The notes: generated by a model not told the origin, from the sequence alone. A stretch of DNA of 64,000 nucleotides from Shinella sp. PSBB067 (GCF_016839145.1 NZ_CP069303.1:2232001-2296000), one strand, 5' to 3'; positions 52,986 through 60,921 are shown, numbered from the stretch's first letter. Program-made: numbers and translations.

Positions 52986-53993
52986 ATGCATCTGCACGGC
53001 GATGGCCAGGAGCAACTTTTTGCCGGCGAGGGCTTCGACAACCTGCAGGGAGTGGGCCTTCTGCGCAGCGGCCTGAAGCTCAGCCACCTGCGCATGATCG
53101 TCGCCATCGAGGAGCACAAGCAGGTGAGCGCGGCCGCCGACGCGCTCAACATCTCCCAGCCCGCCGCCTCGCGCATGCTGACGGAAATGGAGACGATCCT
53201 CAAGGCCCAGCTCTGCGAGCGCGTCTCGCGCGGCGTCGCCCTCACCGCCTTCGGCCGCGCCTTCGCGCGCCGCGCCCGCACCATCCTGCTCGAACTGCGC
53301 GAGGTCGACCGCGAGCTCTCGGCGCTGAAATCCGGCACCGGCGGCTCGGTCTTCCTCGGCTCGGTGACGGCGCCCGCCATCAGCCTCGCCGTGCCGGCGA
53401 TCCAGCAGGTGAGCGCCGCCTATCCCGGCATCGAGGTGAACGTGCGGGTGGAGACCAGCAACGTGCTCGCCCGCGAGCTGCTGGCCGCCCAGCAGGACTT
53501 CATCATCGCCCGCGTGCCGGACGACCTCAACCCGCGCCTCTTCAACGTCACCGAGATCGGCATCGAGCGGGCCTGTCTCATCGTGCGAAAGGGGCATCCG
53601 CTGACGGAAAAACCGGTCGTCGGCCTTGCCGACCTGCCGCATTACGACTGGGTGTTCCAGCCGGCGGGCACGCTGCTGCGGCGCCGCATCGAGGAGCTTT
53701 TCATCGCCGCGGGCGTGCCGCTCCCCTCCACCGTGGTCAACACCTCGTCCATCCTGCTCACCACCGCCATTGTCTGCGGCTCCAATGCGATCGCGCCCGT
53801 CGCGCGCGACATGGCGACCTTCATCGCGGATGTCGGCGCGCAGGCCGGCGAGATCCGCATCCTCGACACGGATTTCGAGATCGACATCAAGCCCTACAGC
53901 CTCATTTCCGTCAAAGGCCGGGCGCTCCCCCCGAGCGCCAAACTGCTCTATGATCTCATCCTGCAACGCAGCCGGATGCTTTCGCCGGACTGA
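52986..53993 (+). CDS. gbpR: LysR-family regulator GbpR
   Basis: A 335-residue LTTR with an N-terminal extension of about 25 residues before the HTH (LKLSHLRMIVAIEEHKQVSAAADALNISQPAASRMLTEME). The effector domain contains LARELLAAQQDFIIARVPDDLNPRLF and PHYDWVFQPAGTLLRRRIEELF. Position and sequence match GbpR, the galactose-binding-protein regulator divergent from chvE in Agrobacterium and Azospirillum, which adjusts chvE expression to sugar. ATG 52986 has GGAG six bases upstream; the open frame from 52947 is not used. The downstream J-domain-like gene starts 15 bp after its stop. Confidence 0.9.
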   Translation: MHLHGDGQEQLFAGEGFDNLQGVGLLRSGLKLSHLRMIVAIEEHKQVSAAADALNISQPAASRMLTEMETILKAQLCERVSRGVALTAFGRAFARRARTILLELREVDRELSALKSGTGGSVFLGSVTAPAISLAVPAIQQVSAAYPGIEVNVRVETSNVLARELLAAQQDFIIARVPDDLNPRLFNVTEIGIERACLIVRKGHPLTEKPVVGLADLPHYDWVFQPAGTLLRRRIEELFIAAGVPLPSTVVNTSSILLTTAIVCGSNAIAPVARDMATFIADVGAQAGEIRILDTDFEIDIKPYSLISVKGRALPPSAKLLYDLILQRSRMLSPD

Positions 53994-54008
53994 TCGATCG
54001 GAGAGACC

Positions 54009-54488
54009 ATGTTCGGCATGACCGTTTTCGAATCCGTGCTGGAGCGGCTGCGGGCCGAGGCGCGCGAGGCGGAGGAAGAGATAGCGGAAGAGCACGGCCC
54101 CGGCCCTGTCCGCGGCCTCTCCTCCGGCTTTGCCGGCCTCGGCGCGACGGGTGCCTTCATGTCCGGCTCTCAGGCCGCCGCAGCCTATCTCGACCTTTAC
54201 GAGGCGCCTGCCCCGCCGGAGCCGGAAAGCCCGCCGGAAGAGCCCGCCTCCGTGCCGGAACATCTCCTGCGCATCACGCCGGAGGCGGTCGCGGAAGACC
54301 TTGCCCTTGCCGGCCGCGAAAGCATCGACGACCTCGCCGCGCGCCGCCGCAGCTTCGCACGCGAAAACCACCCGGACCGCGCCCCGGCCGAGCTTCGCGC
54401 CAATGCGACGCTCCGCATGAAGATCGCCAACATGCTGATCGACGAGACGATCCGGCGGATCCATGTGGAAAGGAGCCTCGGCCTCTAG
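54009..54488 (+). CDS. Small J-domain-like protein
   Basis: A 159-residue acidic protein. The N-terminal 30 residues are a charged helix (ESVLERLRAEAREAEEEIAEEHG), the middle is a Gly-rich linker then a Pro/Glu stretch, and the C-terminal third is a short J-like region with RRRSFARENHPDRAPAEL, containing the HPD tripeptide needed to stimulate DnaK. A complete four-helix J domain is not obvious, so the call is cautious. Its start is 15 bp after the gbpR stop, and its leader is almost identical to that of gbpR. Probably co-transcribed with gbpR; function unknown. Confidence 0.65.
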   Translation: MFGMTVFESVLERLRAEAREAEEEIAEEHGPGPVRGLSSGFAGLGATGAFMSGSQAAAAYLDLYEAPAPPEPESPPEEPASVPEHLLRITPEAVAEDLALAGRESIDDLAARRRSFARENHPDRAPAELRANATLRMKIANMLIDETIRRIHVERSLGL

Positions 54489-54496
54489 CCCGGACG

Positions 54497-54634
54497 GCCG
54501 GCAATGTCCGCCCCCCTCTTCCGTCATGCTCGGGCCTATCCCGGGCATCCGCAAACGTTGCGATCCTTCAAAGCGTTGGCAGACCCTCGGCACAAGGCCG
54601 AGGATGACGAAGCAAGGTTTGCCGATGAGCTGCC
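54497..54634 (-). repeat. RIME-like palindromic intergenic element, copy 3 (diverged, reverse)
   Basis: The reverse orientation of the 2421-2571 element: CCGTCATGCTCGGGCCTATCCCGGGCATCC, then CCTCGGCACAAGGCCGAGGATGACG. It is the most diverged copy (about 138 bp) and fills the gap between the convergent J-domain-like and membrane-protein genes. Confidence 0.8.
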
Positions 54635-54871
54635 TTAGCCGTCGCTCTTCGTCTCACCGCCCTCGACCGTCGGCTTGGCGGCCGGCGCGGAGGGCTTGAA
54701 GAAGAGGATGAGGTTGGCGAAGGCATAGGCGGTCACGATGAGGAAGATCGTACCCCAGGCCTGCTCGCCGTTGTAGAACTCCACCGCCGTCCATGCCGCG
54801 CAGGCCCCGACCAGGAGCAGCCGCCGCCAGAGCGGGCGGTAGAACGGATGGTCGGGATCGATGAATTTCAT
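54635..54871 (-). CDS. Small two-span membrane protein (DUF3329-like)
   Basis: A 78-residue protein: MKFIDPDHPFYRPLWRRLLL, one span (about residues 18-34), a short loop, a second span (about 40-58), then a charged C-terminus (KPTVEGGETKSDG). The DPDHPFYRPLW start resembles a family of short rhizobial membrane proteins that I associate with DUF3329; that name is from memory and unsure. No function is known. ATG 54871 lies just after a GAGGAGA ribosome site. Its 3' end coincides with the edge of a RIME-like element. Confidence 0.7.
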   Translation of the reverse strand: MKFIDPDHPFYRPLWRRLLLVGACAAWTAVEFYNGEQAWGTIFLIVTAYAFANLILFFKPSAPAAKPTVEGGETKSDG

Positions 54872-54894
54872 GAACGTCTCCTCGCGCGTCCAGG

Positions 54895-54988
54895 GCGTTT
54901 CCGCTTTTCTCCGAAATCGCGAAAGCGCCTTATCGCGGCTCCACGCAGTTCCGGACGCAAAACCGCTGCGCACGTTTTCCGGAATTGC
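54895..54988. repeat. Rhizobial palindromic repeat, composite copy (54895-54988)
   Basis: The left part (GTTTCCGCTTTTCTCCGAAATCGCGAAAGCGCC) matches the reverse complement of 4062-4100. The right part, 54945-54988, is a 44-bp unit with ends GCAGTTCC and GGAATTGC that also occurs at 57092-57135. It lies between the membrane protein and the PanB-like gene. Confidence 0.75.
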
Positions 54989-55033
54989 TTCAGCGCCTAC
55001 ATAGGCGGTTTTCCGGCGCGAGGAAACCGGCTT

Positions 55034-55828
55034 TCAACCATCCAGCCGTTCGAGGAAGGCGGCAAGCTCCGCCGCCTCGATGCCGACGAGATGGCCCTTT
55101 TCCGGATAGGCGCCGGAGCGCACGTCGTCGGCATATTCGCGGAAGGCGGCGATGCGCTCCTGCTGCAGCCGGTCGTATTCGGCGGCGAAGTTGCGGTAAA
55201 CCTTGGCATGGCGTGGATAGTGGCCGCGGTTCTGGCCGAGCACGTCCTCGGCGAAGAGATATTGCGCGTCGCAGCCGGTGCCGGCGCCCATGGAGAGCAT
55301 GACGAGCGAGGTCTTCGCGCTGATCGCGGCGGCGACCTCGCCCGGCACGACCTCGATCTCGGCCGCGAAGGCGCCCGCCTCCTCCAGCGCCTTGACCTGC
55401 CGGAAGATATCCAGCGCGATCTCCGCCGTCTTGCCGACGGCGCGGAAGCCGCCCGTCCACGTCGCCTTGGAGGGGATGAGGCCGACATGGCCGCAGACCG
55501 GGATGCCCTCCTCGCGCAACCGCCGCACGGTCGAAAGGCCGGCCGCGCAATAGACGGCATCGCCGCCCGCCTTCATCGCCTGGAAGGCGCCGCGCAGGTA
55601 ATCGTCGGCGGTGACGAAGTCGCCATATTCGAGGCCCGGAAAGGCGAAGACCGTCGGCGCGGCCTCGCGAAAGGCAGGCCCCAGCAGGGCGGGCGGCACG
55701 GAGACGAGGTCGATGCCCGCCTGCTCGGCGGCCTCCGCCTCCTCCAGCGTCACGACGCGCAGCATGGTGAGCTGACGCTTGCCCTTCATGGCCTGGAGGT
55801 CGGCGACGGTCGGTCTCTTGGTCTTCAC
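55034..55828 (-). CDS. PanB paralogue (ketopantoate hydroxymethyltransferase fold) lacking metal ligands
   Basis: A 264-residue protein that aligns with PanB over its full length: GIPVCGHVGLIPS (PanB GHLGLTP), IEVVPGEVAAAIS (PanB ECVP with the catalytic Glu kept) and GHYPRHAKVYRNF (PanB GHIPKFAKNF). However, the PanB magnesium ligands are gone: VGDSLG is replaced by VSVPPALLG, LADLPF by FAFPGLEYGD, and VKIEGG by VYCAAG. It is therefore unlikely to make ketopantoate for CoA, and no panC adjoins it. It starts 10 bp from the mocF stop in the same direction, so it is probably part of the moc operon. Role unknown. Confidence 0.78.
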   Translation of the reverse strand: MKTKRPTVADLQAMKGKRQLTMLRVVTLEEAEAAEQAGIDLVSVPPALLGPAFREAAPTVFAFPGLEYGDFVTADDYLRGAFQAMKAGGDAVYCAAGLSTVRRLREEGIPVCGHVGLIPSKATWTGGFRAVGKTAEIALDIFRQVKALEEAGAFAAEIEVVPGEVAAAISAKTSLVMLSMGAGTGCDAQYLFAEDVLGQNRGHYPRHAKVYRNFAAEYDRLQQERIAAFREYADDVRSGAYPEKGHLVGIEAAELAAFLERLDG

Positions 55829-55838
55829 GGGGATCTCC

Positions 55839-57062
55839 TCAGGCGGCGAGCAGTTTCTTGAGCTTGGTTTCCGGCGCGGCGAGCTCCGCCGGGTCGGGAT
55901 GGATGCGGGCGGCGATCAGCATTTCCGCAAGGCGGATGTCGCGGGCGACCGCATTGCCCGGCCCGATGCCGCTCGCCGCGATCAGCCGGCCCTCGCCGTC
56001 GAGATGGAACAGGATGAAGGCCCCCTCGCCCATCTCGCGCCGCACCGTCGTCACCGTCCCGTCGGCAAGGCCGGCGATCTGGAGCGTCATGTCGTACTGG
56101 TCCGACCAGAACCACGGCACGGCCGAATGGACCTCCGCGCCGCCCAGCATGTTGGCGGCGGCAAGCTGGCCCTGCTCCTGCGCGTTGCGCCAGGATTCGA
56201 GGCGGATGCGGCGATCACCGTAAAGGGGAAGCGGATAAGACGTGCAGTCTCCCGCAGCGAAGATATCAGCATCGGAGGTGCGCAGATGGCCGTCGACGGC
56301 AACGCCGTTGTCCACCGCAAGGCCGGCGGCCTCCGCCAGCTCCGTGTTCGGCACCGCGCCGATACCGACGACGAGGAGGCTTGCGGAAACGACGCGGCCA
56401 TCCTCCAGCGAAATGCGCACCTCACCCGGCAGGTCCTCGATCCCCGTGACCTTCGCGCCGCAGAGAATCTCCACGCCTTCGGCGATGTGCCGGTCGGCGA
56501 CGATCTCGGCGATCTCGGGCGGCACGCCCCGCGTCAGCACGCGCGGCAGGCCCTCGACCAGCGTGACGGAGGCGCCCAGCTTGCGGGCGCTCGCGGCAAG
56601 CTCCAGCCCGATGAAGCCGCCGCCGAGAATGGCGACATGGCTGCCCTCCACCAGATGCGCGCGGATGCGGGCCGCATCGTCATGACTGCGCAGCGCCGCG
56701 ATGCGGCCGCCGTGGTTTGCCCCCGGCAGGGCGCGCGGGCGCGCGCCGGTGGCCAGCAGCAGCCTGTCATAGGCAACGACGGTGCCGTCTCCCAGAACGA
56801 CATGCCTTGCGGCGCGGTCGATCTCGGACACCGTGCGGCCGAGCAGAAGGTCGATGCCGGCCTCCACATAGCGCTCCGCCTGCGCGACCAGCTTCGGGCC
56901 GGCGCCCGCGACCAGCGCCTCCTTGGAGAGCGGCGGGCGCTCATAGGGCAGATGGGTTTCGCTGCCGATCAGGGTGATCGCGCCGTCGAAGCCCTTTTCG
57001 CGCAGCGCGAAGGCCGCGCGTGCGCCGCATTCGCCGGCACCGACGATGACGAAACTCATCAT
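55839..57062 (-). CDS. mocF: FAD-dependent ferredoxin reductase of a moc-type oxygenase (MocF-like)
   Basis: A 407-residue reductase of the putidaredoxin-reductase type: FVIVGAGECGARAAFALRE binds FAD, PYERPPLSKEAL follows, VAILGGGFIGLELAASARKLG near residue 145 binds NAD(P)H, and ADIFAAGDCTSYP closes the FAD site. It would pass electrons from NAD(P)H to the Rieske ferredoxin encoded next to it. GAGG is found eight or so bases before ATG 57062; a second Met follows directly. It lies between the ferredoxin gene and the PanB paralogue, with a palindromic repeat in the 74-bp gap before it. MocF is the matching gene in Rhizobium leguminosarum rhizopine catabolism. Confidence 0.87.
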   Translation of the reverse strand: MMSFVIVGAGECGARAAFALREKGFDGAITLIGSETHLPYERPPLSKEALVAGAGPKLVAQAERYVEAGIDLLLGRTVSEIDRAARHVVLGDGTVVAYDRLLLATGARPRALPGANHGGRIAALRSHDDAARIRAHLVEGSHVAILGGGFIGLELAASARKLGASVTLVEGLPRVLTRGVPPEIAEIVADRHIAEGVEILCGAKVTGIEDLPGEVRISLEDGRVVSASLLVVGIGAVPNTELAEAAGLAVDNGVAVDGHLRTSDADIFAAGDCTSYPLPLYGDRRIRLESWRNAQEQGQLAAANMLGGAEVHSAVPWFWSDQYDMTLQIAGLADGTVTTVRREMGEGAFILFHLDGEGRLIAASGIGPGNAVARDIRLAEMLIAARIHPDPAELAAPETKLKKLLAA

Positions 57063-57091
57063 GGCGATATCCTCTATCTCTTTGTTTCTAC

Positions 57092-57135
57092 GCAATTCCG
57101 GACGCAAAACCGCTGCACACTTTTGCTGGAATTGC
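57092..57135. repeat. 44-bp palindromic repeat between mocE and mocF
   Basis: Perfect ends GCAATTCC (57092-57099) and GGAATTGC (57128-57135). The interior CGCAAAACCGCTGC...CACTTTTGC repeats that of 54945-54988. It lies within the operon and touches the mocE stop, so it is transcribed and may act as a processing or stability hairpin. Confidence 0.8.
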
Positions 57136-57136
57136 T

Positions 57137-57451
57137 CTAGAGACCGATGAAGACGGTGCCGCCCTCGACCTTGACCGGATAGGTCTTGAGGTCGATGCAA
57201 ACCGGCGCGCCCAGCGCCTCGCCGCTCTTGTAGTTGAAGCGGCCGTTGTGCTTGGGACATTCGATGACGTGGTCCATCACGAGGCCGTCGGCGAGGTGGA
57301 TCTTCTCGTGCGTGCAGAGCCCGTCCGTGGCGTGATAGGTGTCTTCCGGGCTGCGGTAGATCGCGAAGGTCCGGCCCGCATGGTCGAAGCGGATGACGTC
57401 CTCCTCGTCGATCTCGTCCGCCGCGCAGACCTCGATCCAGGTGTCGCTCAT
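57137..57451 (-). CDS. mocE: MocE-family Rieske [2Fe-2S] ferredoxin
   Basis: A 104-residue Rieske ferredoxin. Cluster ligands are C46 and H48 (CTHEK) and C65 and H68 (CPKHNGRF), the CxH...CxxH pattern. The N-terminus MSDTWIEVCAADEIDEEDVI and the C-terminus VKVEGGTVFIGL complete the small beta-barrel. It would shuttle electrons from the reductase to the membrane oxygenase encoded upstream. GGAGGAGA stands before the ATG. It is second in the mocD-mocE-mocF order, 24 bp after mocD. Confidence 0.92.
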   Translation of the reverse strand: MSDTWIEVCAADEIDEEDVIRFDHAGRTFAIYRSPEDTYHATDGLCTHEKIHLADGLVMDHVIECPKHNGRFNYKSGEALGAPVCIDLKTYPVKVEGGTVFIGL

Positions 57452-57475
57452 GGTCTCTCCTCCAGTATCTGTTGG

Positions 57476-58561
57476 TTATTCGGCGGCAGCAAAGGCCGGT
57501 TCCGCGTGGAGTTCTTCCTTGTAGGGCCGCGCCGTCGGTGGCAGCTCCCGCTTCAGGAAGTAGTCCTCGTTGCGAAGCTGGCGCAGGAAGGCCGGGATCA
57601 TCTCCCTGTAGCCGTGCCACATCGACGGGTTCGGCGCCGGCAGGTCGTGCCTGATCATGGCGTGCAGCCTCGGCAGCGCATGGTAGGGCACCATCGGGAA
57701 CATGTGGTGTTCCACATGGTAGTTCATGTTCCAGTAGATGAAGCGGCTGACCGGGTTCATGTAGACCGTGCGGCTGTTCAGCCGATGGTCGATGACATTG
57801 TCGGCAAGGCCGCCGTGCTGCAGCAGCCCCGTCAGCACATGGTGCCAGGCGCCGTAGAGCCGCGGCAGGCCGATCAGCATGGCCGGCAGGATCGAGCCGA
57901 ACGCGAAGCAGGCGGCGATGGTCGCGACATAGATGGCGAGCCAGATGCGGGCGATGCGGATCGCCTTCGGCTGCTCGGATTCGGGGATGAAGGTCTTTTC
58001 CGCAGCGCTCATGACACCGGCCGCATTGCGCAGCATGTCGATGACGGCATGCCAGGCATCGAGAAGGCCGAAGAAGTTCAGCACGAGGCGCGCAAGATCC
58101 GGCGGGCGCATGACGGCGATTTCCGGGTCGCGGCCGACGATCACCGTATCCGTATGGTGGCGCGTATGGCTCCAGCGCCAGGTCACCGGATTGCGCATGA
58201 TCATGAAGCAGGCGATCTGGTAGACCGCATTGTTCATCCACATCGTCTTGAAGGCCGTGCCGTGGCCGCATTCGTGCCAGCGGCTGTCGGAGGCCGAGCC
58301 GTAGAGCACGCCATAGACGAGGAAGAACGGCACGCAGGCCCAGGTTCCCCAGAACCACGCGCCCAGCCCGCCCGAAACGACAAGACAGCCGAGCCAGATC
58401 GCGGTGTCGCGGATCGCCGGGGCGTCGCTGCGCTGCATCAGCGCCTTCATTTCCTTGCGGGGGATTTCGGTGTGGTACCACTCGGCTGCCGCAAGACCGT
58501 TGGCAACCGCGGCCTCGGCATCGCGGCCAAGAAGGCTGTAGTCCCGCTTCGTCGGCTTCAT
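57476..58561 (-). CDS. mocD: Membrane di-iron oxygenase of the fatty-acid desaturase type (MocD-like)
   Basis: A 361-residue integral membrane protein with the three histidine boxes of desaturases and alkane hydroxylases: HECGH (H96-H100), HTRHH (H132-H136) and HVEHH (H282-H286), which hold two irons. Hydrophobic segments lie near residues 55-90, 205-232. In R. leguminosarum MocD with MocE and MocF is needed for demethylation of the rhizopine 3-O-methyl-scyllo-inosamine. ATG 58561 has a strong GGAGGAGA site; the longer open frame is excluded. It is first in the moc operon and divergent from the LacI regulator, 160 bp away. Confidence 0.87.
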   Translation of the reverse strand: MKPTKRDYSLLGRDAEAAVANGLAAAEWYHTEIPRKEMKALMQRSDAPAIRDTAIWLGCLVVSGGLGAWFWGTWACVPFFLVYGVLYGSASDSRWHECGHGTAFKTMWMNNAVYQIACFMIMRNPVTWRWSHTRHHTDTVIVGRDPEIAVMRPPDLARLVLNFFGLLDAWHAVIDMLRNAAGVMSAAEKTFIPESEQPKAIRIARIWLAIYVATIAACFAFGSILPAMLIGLPRLYGAWHHVLTGLLQHGGLADNVIDHRLNSRTVYMNPVSRFIYWNMNYHVEHHMFPMVPYHALPRLHAMIRHDLPAPNPSMWHGYREMIPAFLRQLRNEDYFLKRELPPTARPYKEELHAEPAFAAAE

Positions 58562-58652
58562 CGCTCGTCTCCTCCATGAGGGGGCGTTTCCGCTCCACGC
58601 CTCGTCCAGTGACCAAACGATAGCGCCGCTCCTTGCGTCTCTCAATCCTGCC

Positions 58653-58704
58653 ATGATAGAATGCATCAAATTCCATCATCCGCTATCATTCGTCCTTGAT
58701 GGAA
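58653..58704. promoter_or_regulatory. Candidate operator region between mocD and the LacI gene
   Basis: An AT-rich stretch with ATGATAG (58653-58659) facing CTATCAT (58683-58689), and TTCCATCA (58671-58678) facing TGATGGAA (58697-58704). The second 8-mer also occurs upstream of iolI at 59772-59779. The shared sequence suggests control by the LacI protein encoded here; this is inference. Confidence 0.5.
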
Positions 58705-58723
58705 AGATTTCAGGGAGGGGAAA

Positions 58724-59755
58724 ATGGCATCGAGACCCACCATCTCGGATCTCGCCCGCGCCGCCGGCGTCAGCGTCGCGACGGTCGACCGGGTGCTGAA
58801 CGGCCGCCACAAGGTCCGCGAGGAGACGGCGCGCCGGGTCTACGAGGCGGCCAATGCGATCGGCTACCACGCCATCGGCCTCATCCGGCAGCGCGTCTTC
58901 GAGGACCTGCCGCAATATAGGCTCGGCTTCAGCCTTCAGCGCCCGAGCCAGGCCTTCTACCAGAACTTCGCCCGCGAGATCGAAATCGCCTGCAATGCCT
59001 GCACGACCGCCCGCATCGTGCCGCAGGTCGACTTCATCAACGCACAGACCCCGGCGGCGATGACGGAGATGCTGCGCCAGCTTTCCGCGCGCAACCAGGC
59101 GCTCGCCGTCGTCGCGCCGGACTATCCGGCGACGACCGCCATGGTGGAGGAACTGAAAGAGCGCGGCCTTCCGCTGTTCTGCCTGCTCTCCGACTTCGCC
59201 ATGGACGTGCGGCAGGGCTATATCGGCCTCAACAACATGAAGGTCGGGCGCACGGCGGCCTGGATGATCGCCAAGGGCGCAAAACGGCCGGGCAAGGTGG
59301 CGATCTTCGTCGGCAGCCACCGCTTCCACGGCCACGAGCTGCGCGAGATGGGCTTCCGTTCCTTCTTCCGCGAGAAGGGCCAGGATTTCGAGGTGCTGGA
59401 CACGCTGGTCAATCTCGACACCAGCGAGATCACCCACGAGGCGACGGCGAACCTCCTTGCCCAGCACCCCGACCTCGTCGGCCTCTATGTCGCCGGCGGC
59501 GGCATGGAGGGGGCGATCTCGGCGATCCGCGAGGAAGGTTACGCCGGGCGGATCCAGCTCATCGTCAACGAGCTGACGCCCGAATCGAAGGCCGGCCTTG
59601 CCGACGACGTCGTTACCATGGCGATCAACACCCCGCTGCCGGCCCTCTGCCGCGAGCTCGTCTCGCTGATGGTCACCGCCATCGAGAAGGGCGGAAACGC
59701 CGTTCCGGGGCAGACCTTCCTGCCCTTCGACATCCTCCTGCCGGAAAATATCTGA
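58724..59755 (+). CDS. LacI-family transcriptional regulator
   Basis: A 343-residue LacI/GalR repressor. The N-terminal ISDLARAAGVSVATVDRVLNGRHKVREETARRV is the HTH plus hinge helix; a periplasmic-binding-like domain follows (KRPGKVAIFVGSHRFHGHELREMGF, LVGLYVAGGGMEGAISAIREEG, LIVNELTPESKAGLADDVVTMAI). The ligand pocket resembles that of inositol/ribose-type binding proteins, which fits neighbours iolI and ibpA. GGGAGGGG precedes the ATG. It is divergent from mocD and followed 163 bp later by iolI, with a candidate operator in each gap. Confidence 0.88.
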   Translation: MASRPTISDLARAAGVSVATVDRVLNGRHKVREETARRVYEAANAIGYHAIGLIRQRVFEDLPQYRLGFSLQRPSQAFYQNFAREIEIACNACTTARIVPQVDFINAQTPAAMTEMLRQLSARNQALAVVAPDYPATTAMVEELKERGLPLFCLLSDFAMDVRQGYIGLNNMKVGRTAAWMIAKGAKRPGKVAIFVGSHRFHGHELREMGFRSFFREKGQDFEVLDTLVNLDTSEITHEATANLLAQHPDLVGLYVAGGGMEGAISAIREEGYAGRIQLIVNELTPESKAGLADDVVTMAINTPLPALCRELVSLMVTAIEKGGNAVPGQTFLPFDILLPENI

Positions 59756-59763
59756 CCCCGGGA

Positions 59764-59779
59764 TGATGGTTTTCCATCA
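59764..59779. promoter_or_regulatory. Candidate LacI operator upstream of iolI
   Basis: TGATGG-TTTT-CCATCA is a perfect inverted repeat 8 bp after the LacI stop. Its right half TTCCATCA is an exact match to the 8-mer in the mocD-LacI gap. Confidence 0.5.
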
Positions 59780-59918
59780 CGCCTTCGGCCAAATCTTTCA
59801 GCGATGAAGGCGCCCGCCGCGCCTTCGGCTTTGACGCCCGTCAAGTGCGTCCCGATCCTCATGCGTGCATGCGAGGCCGCCCTGTCGGCGGCCTCGAAGA
59901 CCGGAGGACACCCATTCC

Positions 59919-60731
59919 ATGCCGCCCCTTGATTTCGCCCTCAACCACATGACGGCCCCCGGCCTCAAGCTGGACGCCTTCTTCGCCCTTGCCGTCTCCC
60001 TCGGCATGAAGGCGGTGGAGATTCGCAACGACCTCGACGGCAACGCCATCCTCGACGGCACGACACCGGCCGAGGTGAAGGCGCTCGCCGAGCGCCACGG
60101 CGTCACGATCATCTCGATCAACGCGCTCCAGCGCTTCAACGAGTGGACGCCCGCCCGCGCCGCCGAGGCGAAGGACCTCATCGACTATGCCAGCGCCTGC
60201 GGCGCCCGCGCGCTGGTGCTCGTGCCGAAGAACGACGGCACCGGCCAGGCCGACGGCGAGCGCCAGGCGAACCTGCGCACGGCGCTGACGGCCCTGAAGC
60301 CCCTGCTCGACGCCGCCGGCATCGTCGGCCTCGTCGAGCCGCTCGGCTTCGAGGTCTGCTCGCTGCGCTCCAAGCGCGAGGCGGCCGAGGCGATCCGCGC
60401 CGTCGGCGGCGAAACGACGTTCCGCCTGGTGCACGACACGTTCCACCATCACCTTGCCGGCGAGCCCGACCTCTTCGCCGACCTCACCGGCCTCGTGCAC
60501 ATTTCCGGCGTCGAGGACCCGGCGGTCTCCGTTTCCGACATGCGCGACGGCCACCGCGTCCTCGTCGGCCCGAAGGATCGCCTCGATAATGCCGGCCAGA
60601 TCAAGGCCCTCCTGGCCGCCGGCTATGCCGGCCCGCTCTCCTTCGAGCCCTTTTCGCCTTCCGTCCACGACGTCGCGGACCCGAAGGCCGCCGTTGCCGA
60701 AAGCGTCGCTTTCCTCAGCGCAAATATCTGA
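59919..60731 (+). CDS. iolI: IolI-like TIM-barrel isomerase (inosose isomerase family)
   Basis: A 270-residue AP-endonuclease-2-fold sugar isomerase/epimerase. Blocks seen: FALNHMTAPGLKLDAFFALAVSLGMKAVEIRNDL, ISINALQRFNEWTPARAAEA near residue 70, VEPLGFEVCSLRSKREA with a metal-site Glu near 142, RLVHDTFHHHLAGEPDLF near 175 and LSFEPFSPSVHDVADPKAA with a second Glu near 245. This matches IolI (2-keto-myo-inositol isomerase) and the related MocC. ATG 59919 has GGAGGA upstream with a slightly long spacer. A 14-bp hairpin follows the stop immediately, so it is probably transcribed apart from ibpA. Confidence 0.82.
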   Translation: MPPLDFALNHMTAPGLKLDAFFALAVSLGMKAVEIRNDLDGNAILDGTTPAEVKALAERHGVTIISINALQRFNEWTPARAAEAKDLIDYASACGARALVLVPKNDGTGQADGERQANLRTALTALKPLLDAAGIVGLVEPLGFEVCSLRSKREAAEAIRAVGGETTFRLVHDTFHHHLAGEPDLFADLTGLVHISGVEDPAVSVSDMRDGHRVLVGPKDRLDNAGQIKALLAAGYAGPLSFEPFSPSVHDVADPKAAVAESVAFLSANI

Positions 60732-60733
60732 AA

Positions 60734-60771
60734 AGCCTCACGCCGGCGGCCCCTGCTGCCGGCGTGAGGCT
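60734..60771. terminator. 14-bp perfect hairpin after iolI
   Basis: AGCCTCACGCCGGC (60734-60747) pairs perfectly with GCCGGCGTGAGGCT (60758-60771). It starts 2 bp after the iolI stop. The A run lies on the left, so the U tract is on the minus strand; on the plus strand it would act mainly by its stem. Its right arm joins a RIME-like element. Confidence 0.65.
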
Positions 60772-60921
60772 GCCGACAAATTGCGACAACCTCTCTTCCG
60801 TCATGCTCGGGCCTGTCCCGAGCATCTGCAAAGTCTCCATTTTTTCAATATGTTGGCAGATCCTCGGGACAGGCCCGAGGATGACGACAGTGGGTGGAAC
60901 AAGGTTTGTCGACAAGCGGAT
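60770..60921 (-). repeat. RIME-like palindromic intergenic element, copy 4 (reverse)
   Basis: About 152 bp, reverse orientation to copies 1 and 2, with both ends preserved (CTGCCGACAAATTG and GGTTTGTCGACAAGC). The core reads CCGTCATGCTCGGGCCTGTCCCGAGCATCTGC, an AT-rich spacer, then CAGATCCTCGGGACAGGCCCGAGGATGACG. It occupies much of the 421-bp gap between iolI and ibpA. Confidence 0.88.

Noticed and set aside
55839..58679. A single open frame of 946 codons on the minus strand that would fuse mocF to upstream sequence
   Set aside because: Only the mocF part has family resemblance; the upstream part is Arg/Pro-rich antisense-like sequence, and mocE and mocD lie there in other frames with good ribosome sites and intact catalytic motifs.
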